DNA of 7,703 bases from positions 1-7,703 of the forward strand of contig JALQWO010000082.1 in NCBI GenBank assembly GCA_023258655.1. The letters are read 5' to 3'. The notes beneath the pieces are model-generated. The model saw only the letters and a list, made by a program, of their open reading frames with translations. It had not been told where the DNA came from and did not search any database. A program made the translations under genes and the position numbers. Of this stretch, positions 1-5,777 are shown piece after piece. This DNA comes from Bacteroidia bacterium. Its GTDB lineage: Bacteria; Bacteroidota; Bacteroidia; NS11-12g; UBA955. The first letter of the stretch is position 1. The number at the start of each line of letters is the position of its first letter.

Positions 1-2
1 TT

Positions 3-1127
3 GCGGCGGTGATTTCCATGATTACGGGAATCCCTGTGAAGCGAATGGCCGAGGATGAGTCGCGTCGTTTGCTCACCATGGCCGATACCCTGCGTAAGCG
101 GGTGGTGGGTCAGGACAAAGCCATCGAGAAGCTCACCAAAACCATTCAGCGCACCCGCGCCGGTTTCAAAGAACCCAATAGACCCATCGGATCGTTTATT
201 TTCTTGGGTCCAACGGGCGTGGGAAAAACCGAATTGGCGAAATCTCTGAGCGAGTTTTTGTTTGATGCCGATGATGCCATGATCCGGATCGACATGAGTG
301 AGTTCATGGAAAAATTTGCAGTGAGTCGGTTGGTGGGGGCCCCTCCAGGCTATGTGGGCTATGAAGAGGGTGGTATGTTGACAGAAAAAGTGCGTCGCAA
401 ACCCTATTCGGTGATTTTGTTCGATGAAGTAGAAAAAGCGCATCCTGACGTGTTCAATTTGTTGCTTCAGGTGTTGGATGAAGGACAAATGACGGATTCG
501 ATGGGACGGAAAATTGACTTCCGAAATACGGTGATTATCATGACATCAAACATTGGTTCAAGGCAATTGAAAGAGTTTGGAACCGGCGTTGGATTTGGTA
601 CCCAAACCAAGGAAGTGAACAAGGAGCGTGATAGCAAACAGGTGATCGAAGCCCAGTTGCGTAAATTTTTCTCACCCGAGTTCTTGAATCGTATCGACGA
701 TGTAATTGTATTCAATTCTTTGGAGAAAGAAGAAATCATCAAAATTTTGGACGTGCGCATGGCGAAGATGCTCAAGCGTATCGGCGATATTGGTTACAAA
801 GTTGAACTGAGCGATGGCGCGAAGACGTTCTTGGCCGACAAAGGGTTTGATGCTGATTTTGGTGCGAGGCCATTGCAGCGGGCATTGCAGAAATATTTGG
901 AAGAGCCCTTGGCCGAGCAAGTATTGCAGGGCAATTTGAAGGAAGGTGACTCTTTGCTGGTAGGTCACAATGAAGGGGCTGAAGAATTGAATTTTACCCC
1001 CATTCAGGCGATTGCACCCACGGTTGAAGTCCCCGCATTGGGAGAGGGTAAGTCAGAGGAAGCCGCTGCAGCACCCAAAAAACCCCGTGCAAGTAAGGCC
1101 AAATCAGAAAAGAAGTCGGAGGACTAA
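3..1127 (+). CDS. clpC: ATP-dependent Clp protease ATP-binding subunit, ClpC type (3' part, cut by left edge)
   Basis: This is the C-terminal part of a cytosolic Hsp100 AAA+ unfoldase that threads substrates into the ClpP peptidase. The frame is open from base 3 (Ala-Ala-Val-Ile-Ser-Met), so the GTG at base 9 is an internal Val codon, not a start. The visible 374 residues hold the second AAA+ module: Walker A GPTGVGKT (bases 207-230), Walker B VILFDEVE (from 411), sensor 1 around MTSNIG, the arginine finger in EFLNRID, and sensor 2 GAR (861-869), followed by the small C-terminal subdomain. A VGF tripeptide (588-596) between sensor 1 and the arginine finger matches the ClpP-docking loop. This favours ClpC over ClpB, which lacks it. 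The protein ends in a low-complexity Ala/Lys/Glu/Ser tail. The N-domain, first AAA+ module and promoter lie outside the window. Its stop codon overlaps that of the convergent NlpC/P60 gene. Family assignment is near certain; ClpC rather than another Hsp100 is very likely. Confidence 0.93.
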   Translation, partial: AAVISMITGIPVKRMAEDESRRLLTMADTLRKRVVGQDKAIEKLTKTIQRTRAGFKEPNRPIGSFIFLGPTGVGKTELAKSLSEFLFDADDAMIRIDMSEFMEKFAVSRLVGAPPGYVGYEEGGMLTEKVRRKPYSVILFDEVEKAHPDVFNLLLQVLDEGQMTDSMGRKIDFRNTVIIMTSNIGSRQLKEFGTGVGFGTQTKEVNKERDSKQVIEAQLRKFFSPEFLNRIDDVIVFNSLEKEEIIKILDVRMAKMLKRIGDIGYKVELSDGAKTFLADKGFDADFGARPLQRALQKYLEEPLAEQVLQGNLKEGDSLLVGHNEGAEELNFTPIQAIAPTVEVPALGEGKSEEAAAAPKKPRASKAKSEKKSED

Positions 1128-1609
1128 AAAAACCTTCGGATATCCATGAATCGCAAGCGATAATATTGAGCACTCAGTACATCGTAGCGAATCCCGCCGC
1201 TGGTGGCGGAGTGGATGAAATATATTTCTGTGGGAGTGACTTCGGTGATGATCCCTACGTGACCCATGACGCGTCTGCTCAAGCTATGTCCCTTAAAACA
1301 GATTACATCGCCTGGTCTGGCGTGAGCCATGGGAACATGGACCCCGGCGTTGTGAAACAATGACGAACTCGCCGGTGTGCGTATACCCAAAGTGGTGTTA
1401 TAGCAATAACCCACAAAACCACTGCAATCAAATCCTGCAGGTGTTTTTCCTCCGCCGCGGTAATGCGTGCCGAGGTGCTTTCCTGCTTCACGCAAGAGCT
1501 CGTTGATTGCGACCAAATCCGCATGATCGTCACCTACCAACGAGTCGGTTTGTGCCGACAAGAAATTGACAGTCAATAGGATGAGTGTTATGGCGATTTT
1601 TTTGATCAC
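1124..1609 (-). CDS. Secreted NlpC/P60 family cysteine hydrolase (probable peptidoglycan endopeptidase)
   Basis: Single-domain NlpC/P60 (C40) protein of 161 residues, expected to cut peptide bonds in cell-wall stem peptides in the periplasm. A basic start and hydrophobic stretch (residues 2-17, IKKIAITLILLTVNFL) ending in SAQ form a signal peptide with probable cleavage after Gln20. The catalytic triad is visible: Cys62 in FDCSGF, His117 in MGHVGI and His133 in YFIHSA. The segment RPGDVICF (98-105) is typical of the family. I chose the GTG at 1609 because it puts the signal peptide at the N-terminus. In-frame ATGs at 1720 and 1699 would add 37 or 30 residues before it and run into the upstream protease gene. 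The gene lies 49 bases after the M48 protease, on the same strand, so an operon is likely. No separate substrate-binding domain (SH3b or LysM) is present, so the exact target is unknown. The domain call is firm; the start is less so. Confidence 0.9.
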   Translation of the reverse strand: MIKKIAITLILLTVNFLSAQTDSLVGDDHADLVAINELLREAGKHLGTHYRGGGKTPAGFDCSGFVGYCYNTTLGIRTPASSSLFHNAGVHVPMAHARPGDVICFKGHSLSRRVMGHVGIITEVTPTEIYFIHSATSGGIRYDVLSAQYYRLRFMDIRRFF

Positions 1610-1658
1610 GAAGGTGGGTCTGTTTTTTGCAAGGGTGATTTGGCTGCGATTTTGTGCT

Positions 1659-2456
1659 TTAGGGGAGGTAAGTGAGCATTTTTTTGTATCGCTCAGCATA
1701 AGTTTGTCCAGTTTTGCCACCTTTTTCTGACCAGCGCTTTTTCATGTTTGCAACACGGTTGCCGGGATCAGGGTGGGTGCTTAAAAACTCGGGAATGTTT
1801 ACTTGGTGTTTTTCCTTTTGAATTTTTTCAAAGAAACCCGCTGCGCCCACGGGGTTGTAACTGGTTTGGTATAGCCAGTCCACCGAACAGTTGTCGGCCT
1901 CAGTTTCGGCATCTCTGCCAAAACTGAGCTGCGCCAATCCCGTTGCCACTTGCAGCAGCTGTGCCTTGTTGGTGCCAAAAATCAATTCGAGCAGCAAGTT
2001 GGCCCCAAATTCCCGGGTCATGGCATCTGTAGAATGTCGTTTTTCCGCGTGTGCCATCTCATGTCCCATGACGCCAGCCAATTGATCCTCGCTTTCTAAA
2101 TATTTCATGAGTCCGGTATACACGTAAATAAAACCACCGGGGGTGCAAAATGCGTTTTGTATAGTGTCGTTGTGAATGATTCTCACGCGCCAAGGAAAAT
2201 CGCTCTTGTGGACCAATAAATTTGTGTTGAGAATTGTGTCGCGCACACTGTAAATGTATCGGTACAAGGTTGCATTTTTGGCGGAATCCAAAACCACAGC
2301 CGCGGATCCACTTTCAAAGCTACTGGCGACTTGCTCACCAAGAGCCACATCCTGTTCTACTGGGAAGATATTGACTTTGCCGAGCCAATTTGAGCAGCTG
2401 GAGAGGGTGAAAACACCCAAAATAACGGCGGTAATCAGTGAGAATCGTTTGTTCAT
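1659..2456 (-). CDS. M48 family zinc metalloprotease lipoprotein (BepA/LoiP-like)
   Basis: Predicted membrane-anchored periplasmic metalloprotease of 265 residues. A signal peptide (residues 2-17) ends in the lipobox LSSC with Cys21 as the lipidated residue; the start at 2456 is chosen for this, since the open frame upstream to 2516 would put 20 unsuitable residues in front. The zinc site is visible: HEMAH at 132-136 and the ETEAD motif at 184-188, whose first Glu is the family's third zinc ligand. THPDPGNR (227-234) matches the late conserved His-Pro motif; in E. coli BepA the corresponding His acts near the zinc. The family degrades or helps fold stalled outer-membrane proteins; M48 lipoproteins such as LoiP share this layout. 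There is no TPR domain as in BepA, so the protein is a minimal M48 type. It lies between tamL and the NlpC/P60 gene on the same strand. A role in TamL quality control is inference from position only. Confidence 0.92.
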   Translation of the reverse strand: MNKRFSLITAVILGVFTLSSCSNWLGKVNIFPVEQDVALGEQVASSFESGSAAVVLDSAKNATLYRYIYSVRDTILNTNLLVHKSDFPWRVRIIHNDTIQNAFCTPGGFIYVYTGLMKYLESEDQLAGVMGHEMAHAEKRHSTDAMTREFGANLLLELIFGTNKAQLLQVATGLAQLSFGRDAETEADNCSVDWLYQTSYNPVGAAGFFEKIQKEKHQVNIPEFLSTHPDPGNRVANMKKRWSEKGGKTGQTYAERYKKMLTYLP

Positions 2457-2479
2457 GGTTTTTTGCGTATCCCCCAATA

Positions 2480-2503
2480 GCCAAAAATGATGCCAAAAAT
2501 GTT
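2480..2503. repeat. Two tandem 12-base units upstream of the M48 protease gene
   Basis: The units gccaaaaatgat and gccaaaaatgtt lie directly next to each other and differ at one base. On the minus strand each contains CATTTTTG, which matches the Bacteroidota -7 consensus TAnnTTTG at all but the first position. The inner copy ends 25 bases before the protease ATG, a possible promoter distance. No TTG at the usual -33 spacing accompanies either copy, so a promoter or operator role is only a suggestion. Confidence 0.45.
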
Positions 2504-2522
2504 TCTTCGGTGCCATGTTTAA

Positions 2523-2550
2523 CCCGGATTGCCCTGCGCCAATGTGCGGG
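2523..2550. other. Weak interrupted inverted repeat
   Basis: Outer arms cccg (2523-2526) and cggg (2547-2550) enclose inner arms attg (2528-2531) and caat (2540-2543), with an unpaired base on one side and three on the other. No T-run follows on either strand, so it does not look like an intrinsic terminator. It could be chance. Confidence 0.2.
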
Positions 2551-2580
2551 ATGTCCCCCCAAAATACTTAAAACGAATGC

Positions 2581-4947
2581 TTAAAATGGATATCCAATGC
2601 CGATGGAGATGGCCGTTTCGTCGAGCAGATATTTGCCCAAACTGCCAGAAACTTGTTTTGTCATTACCCAGCGTTGGTCTATCGCTTTGCTTGGGTCGCG
2701 TATGGGAAGTCCCCAATCGATGCGGAACAAAAACACACTCAAATCGAAGCGAAATCCAATGCCTGTATTCACGGCAACCTCAGACAAAAAGGTGTTTCGA
2801 TTGATTACGCCATAACCGTTTGAAGACCCAGCAGAACTCAAGTTCCAAATGTTTCCGGCATCCAAAAACAAGGCACTCTCGATGAAATTCTTGATCAAGG
2901 TGAATCGATATTCTAAGTTGGCCTCCAGCAAAAATTCTCCACTTCTGTCGATGATGGATCCCGAACTTCTGGGGGTGTTTCCAGGTCCAATACCCCGGGG
3001 TCTCCAACCGCGCAAACTGTTGCTTCCACCGATGAAATATCGCTTATCGTAAGGAATGACATTGCTGTTCCAATAAGGCAGTGCCATCCCAAAGTTGGCC
3101 CTAAAGGCAATGCTATTCAATTCGTCGATGTTTTGGTGAATGCGGATTTCTGATTCCACCTTGGCATACTGGAAGTAGTTCACGCCCAAAAACTGATAGG
3201 AACTGTCTGGGTTGTAATTTTTCTGAAACAAATATCGGGCGAGGCGATGCCAGTTTCCTGAGGTTTCAAATCCAACGCGACCGAAGAAGTAGGTTTGTCC
3301 GGGCTTATGGCGGTTGTTTGTGTAGATGGCGCCCAATTTGGCGGCAGTGATGAATTGGTCGGTGAAAACGCGTTTCACAAAATCTTGATCGAGCTGCGGC
3401 AGCCTGGGCAAGAACAATGGGTTGATTTCGTTGCGGTTGAAGCTCAACTCGATGGGTGTGTAATACCAACTGAAATTGGGCCGAATAAACTGTAATGAGA
3501 TGGAGGCCGGCAAGGAACTTCGTTTGAAATTGGGGTTGTTTTCCGCCTGGTAGCTCAGGGAGAAAACCGTATTTTTTCGCTGGTAGGGGTTTTTCAGTTT
3601 GAACTTCTCCAAAATCGTGAAGTTGGGAAGTGATAAGGTCATGTTGAAACCTTGTTGCAATCCGTATTGGAAATTGCCTAAATCGCCGCGCTTGAAGATG
3701 GCTTCGTAAGAAGTGATGGAACTGATCTTCAAACTTTCACCATTTCCTAAGGCGTTTCGGTTATTGAACGACATGATGCCGGCCAAACCAAAGGATCGCT
3801 GACTCTGGGTTTGAAAGTTGGTACCCGAACTACCTTGTGGTGAGTACAGGGCTTGGGGTTCAATTTGGGTATAAATGCGCGGTACTGCCTTGGCAACAAT
3901 GCGGGTAATTATCAGTCCATTGATTGAATCCACCTCTTGGTGCAGATCCACGTAGGAAAACAAGGCCATGTCTACCAATCCTACATAGGTTTGGTTGGTC
4001 ACCGATTGCGAAAACCATCGGCCAGAATCAATCAATATTACCTTTTCCATCACTTGTGATTTGATGGGGTAGTGGTTGAGGATTAAGTGTTTGCCCCGGC
4101 TGTGGACTGCTTGCGGGTAGTGGTTTCCTTGGTAAATGTCTGAGCAAATGAGGGTGAAATAGGTGGCACCGAAGCGATATCGTTGGAATTTGCTCTTGGC
4201 GCTGGGGTTGTCGAGTTTGAGAAAAACAGCCCCTTCCTTTTTGTTCTGCAGCGTATCGATTTCATAGCGAAACAAATCGGGTTGGGCCTCGAAATAGCCT
4301 CGGTCGCGCAATTCCAATGTCAGATCTTCTTTGGCGGCGTTGAGGTCGTTGAGGTTGACAGGCCACCACAGTCTGTAAGCAATGTTCTGTGCGACGAGGC
4401 TATCAATCAATGGTTTTAATGCCGTGTCGGCCGGCTGACGGAAGAATGAATTCAGTCGGTATGCCTTCCCAGGTTCCACTTCATAAACGACCTGCGCTTT
4501 GCGGGGTCCAAGGATGGTTCGGTATGTCACTTGGGCGTCGAAATAGCCCAAGTTGAACAGATGGTTGGAGATGTTTTCGGCCGACAACTGTGCCAGTCCC
4601 GTATCAAGTAATACAGGGGGCTCCCCCAATTTTTTTCTCAGCGTGCGGCGCCAACCAACAGAGTCGGACAATTCTGGATATTTCTCGTTGGTCCCCAAGG
4701 CATAAGCCCAAAGAAATACAGGAAGTTTGTTGAAGAGTACGCGCTTGTTGGGTCGATGCAATATTTGCGCTTTGATATCCGCGTCAGGGGCTGATTTCTT
4801 GGGGATGGCAACCGAATTTTTCTTGAGTAGGTATTTGCCATCGGGGATGCTCTTTTTCACCCCACAGGATGCGAGGATTCCCATCGCCAGCACGATCCAT
4901 AGATACTTCCGCAGAAAACCGTGATATTTGCTATCAGAATATGCCAT
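2581..4947 (-). CDS. tamL: Omp85-family outer-membrane lipoprotein TamL (TamA-like)
   Basis: Outer-membrane assembly/transport protein of 788 residues, the Bacteroidota lipidated counterpart of TamA, expected to work with an inner-membrane-anchored TamB protein. The N-terminus has a signal peptide (about residues 12-26) and lipobox LASC with Cys28. After it come POTRA-like repeats: a divergent first one (about 30-110), then about 112-172 with NLGYFDAQ, and about 176-246 with DRGYFEAQ. The rest is a predicted 16-strand barrel. The conserved loop-6 motif appears as LRGW (645-648), a variant of VRGF/VRGY. FLDAGNIW and RIDWGLPIRDP near the end are typical of this group, and the last residue is Phe, as usual for barrel proteins. 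The ATG at 4947 is the only standard start leaving a proper signal peptide: Met22 is too close to Cys28. The start overlaps the divergent methyltransferase gene by 7 bases. TamL is preferred to BamA because of the lipobox, short POTRA region and neighbourhood. Confidence 0.88.
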   Translation of the reverse strand: MAYSDSKYHGFLRKYLWIVLAMGILASCGVKKSIPDGKYLLKKNSVAIPKKSAPDADIKAQILHRPNKRVLFNKLPVFLWAYALGTNEKYPELSDSVGWRRTLRKKLGEPPVLLDTGLAQLSAENISNHLFNLGYFDAQVTYRTILGPRKAQVVYEVEPGKAYRLNSFFRQPADTALKPLIDSLVAQNIAYRLWWPVNLNDLNAAKEDLTLELRDRGYFEAQPDLFRYEIDTLQNKKEGAVFLKLDNPSAKSKFQRYRFGATYFTLICSDIYQGNHYPQAVHSRGKHLILNHYPIKSQVMEKVILIDSGRWFSQSVTNQTYVGLVDMALFSYVDLHQEVDSINGLIITRIVAKAVPRIYTQIEPQALYSPQGSSGTNFQTQSQRSFGLAGIMSFNNRNALGNGESLKISSITSYEAIFKRGDLGNFQYGLQQGFNMTLSLPNFTILEKFKLKNPYQRKNTVFSLSYQAENNPNFKRSSLPASISLQFIRPNFSWYYTPIELSFNRNEINPLFLPRLPQLDQDFVKRVFTDQFITAAKLGAIYTNNRHKPGQTYFFGRVGFETSGNWHRLARYLFQKNYNPDSSYQFLGVNYFQYAKVESEIRIHQNIDELNSIAFRANFGMALPYWNSNVIPYDKRYFIGGSNSLRGWRPRGIGPGNTPRSSGSIIDRSGEFLLEANLEYRFTLIKNFIESALFLDAGNIWNLSSAGSSNGYGVINRNTFLSEVAVNTGIGFRFDLSVFLFRIDWGLPIRDPSKAIDQRWVMTKQVSGSLGKYLLDETAISIGIGYPF
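4923..4930 (+). promoter_or_regulatory. Possible -7 box for the RNA methyltransferase gene
   Basis: GATATTTG matches TAnnTTTG except at the first base and ends 10 bases before the ATG at 4941. It lies inside the tamL coding region. No TTG sits at the expected -33 spacing. If it is real, the leader would be only a few bases long. Confidence 0.25.
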
Positions 4948-5654
4948 CCATTGCCCAAATCAAGCACATCGCCTCGCTGCGCATGCCCAAGTTTAGGCAA
5001 AAATATGGCCAATTCGTGGTGGAGGGTCGCAAAGCAGTGGAGGAAGTATTCCACAGCGGCTGGCATGTGGAGGGAATTTGGGCCACTCCCGGTTTTGTGG
5101 AGCGACATGCGCCCAGCTATCCCTTCGAATTCATGACGGAGGAAGAAAACAAAAAGTGTACTGCCTTTGATACGGCACCCGGTGTTATGGCCTTGGTGAA
5201 AATGCCAATTTCGAAAGGACTGCGTTCGGATGTTTCATTTTTGCTGGCCTTGGATGGCATCAATGATCCCGGCAACATGGGTACAATCATTCGCTTGGCA
5301 GATTGGTTTGGGTTGTCGCAAATAGTGGCATCCACAGACAGTGTTGATGCCTACAACCCCAAATGCTTGGCAGCCACGATGGGTTCGTTTTTGCGGGTGG
5401 AGGTTGTATACGCTGAACTGTCTGAGGTGGCCATTGGCAAAACGGTGTATGGTGCTTATTTGCAGGGTGAGAATGTCCACGGATTGGCCATCGCACCAAA
5501 CAGCATGTTACTCATTGGTTCTGAATCGCATGGTATTCGGGAAGCCGCGGCCAAGTTAGTGACCCACCCAATTACGATTCCCGGCAAGGGGCGTGCAGAA
5601 TCACTCAATGCGGGGATGGCAACGGCGATTATGTTGGATAATCTCTTGCGATAA
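4941..5654 (+). CDS. TrmH/SpoU-family RNA 2'-O-ribose methyltransferase
   Basis: SPOUT-class enzyme of 237 residues that transfers a methyl group from S-adenosylmethionine to a ribose 2'-OH in tRNA or rRNA, in the cytosol. The N-terminal part (about 1-90) fits the family's L30e-like RNA-binding domain, with the usual QFVVEGRKAVEE segment. The C-terminal knot domain carries all three SPOUT motifs: DGINDPGNMGTIIR (105-118, with Asn112 and catalytic Arg118), LLIGSESHGI (190-199, Ser replacing the more common Asn of GNE) and IPGKGRAESLNAGMA (213-227). The ATG at 4941 is chosen because the product then begins MPSIAQIKHIASL, the normal family N-terminus; an upstream in-frame ATG at 4869 would add 24 residues read out of the tamL signal-peptide region. 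It is divergent from tamL, with overlapping starts. The exact RNA target (tRNA position or 23S site) cannot be told from sequence alone. Confidence 0.95.
   Translation: MPSIAQIKHIASLRMPKFRQKYGQFVVEGRKAVEEVFHSGWHVEGIWATPGFVERHAPSYPFEFMTEEENKKCTAFDTAPGVMALVKMPISKGLRSDVSFLLALDGINDPGNMGTIIRLADWFGLSQIVASTDSVDAYNPKCLAATMGSFLRVEVVYAELSEVAIGKTVYGAYLQGENVHGLAIAPNSMLLIGSESHGIREAAAKLVTHPITIPGKGRAESLNAGMATAIMLDNLLR
4956..4963 (-). promoter_or_regulatory. Possible -7 box for tamL
   Basis: On the minus strand this reads TTGATTTG, matching TAnnTTTG except at the second base, and ends 8 bases before the tamL ATG. It lies inside the methyltransferase coding region. A TTG at 4990-4988 stands 24 bases upstream of the box, slightly more than the usual spacing. 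Confidence 0.25.
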
Positions 5655-5743
5655 CGATTTTGCTCTTACCAAGGACCTCGCTCCCTTCATGGCATCGCCA
5701 CAGTTGTTGGTCGGTTTGTTCAAAAGTCCCCCTGAAAATTGCG

Positions 5744-5751
5744 TATATTTG
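5744..5751 (+). promoter_or_regulatory. Promoter -7 box for the DUF4175-like gene
   Basis: TATATTTG is an exact match to the Bacteroidota -7 consensus TAnnTTTG, in an intergenic region, and ends 26 bases before the ATG at 5778. A TTTG at 5715-5718 is the nearest -33 candidate, but its spacing of 25 bases is longer than usual. The rest of the 123-base gap (5655-5777) shows no terminator hairpin after the methyltransferase gene, so readthrough is also possible. Confidence 0.55.
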
Positions 5752-5777
5752 TTCTTGGCCCATGTTGGGTTGACACC

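Larger units (their letters stand above)
2457..2580. other. Gap between tamL and the M48 protease gene
   Basis: These 124 bases separate the tamL stop from the protease start. They hold a near-perfect 12-base tandem repeat (2480-2503), a weak interrupted inverted repeat (2523-2550) and a 7-base direct repeat, cttaaaa, at 2567-2573 and 2580-2586 that includes the tamL stop codon. No hairpin followed by a T-run in the minus direction was found, so there is no evidence that tamL transcription ends here. No small gene is supported. Confidence 0.6.

Noticed and set aside
9..11. GTG as the start of a 372-residue ClpC-like protein
   Set aside because: The frame is open to the left edge and the preceding codons (Ala-Ala) fit the family; the protein begins in the middle of the linker to the second AAA+ module.
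1133..1145. Palindrome ggatatcc near the clpC stop as a regulatory site
   Set aside because: It lies inside the NlpC/P60 coding region, is only eight bases long and has no partner sites.
1610..1720. Longer NlpC/P60 protein starting at ATG 1720
   Set aside because: It would place 37 residues before the signal peptide and overlap the protease gene by 62 bases; the GTG at 1609 gives a normal secreted protein.
2457..2516. Protease start at ATG 2516
   Set aside because: The 20 added residues (His/Trp-rich) precede a complete lipoprotein signal peptide that begins at Met 2456.
4869..4940. Methyltransferase start at ATG 4869
   Set aside because: The extra 24 residues do not resemble the family N-terminus, while the product from 4941 does.
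5655..5777. Terminator or small RNA between the methyltransferase and DUF4175-like genes
   Set aside because: No stem of useful length followed by a T-run could be found; only the promoter-like box at 5744-5751 is supported.
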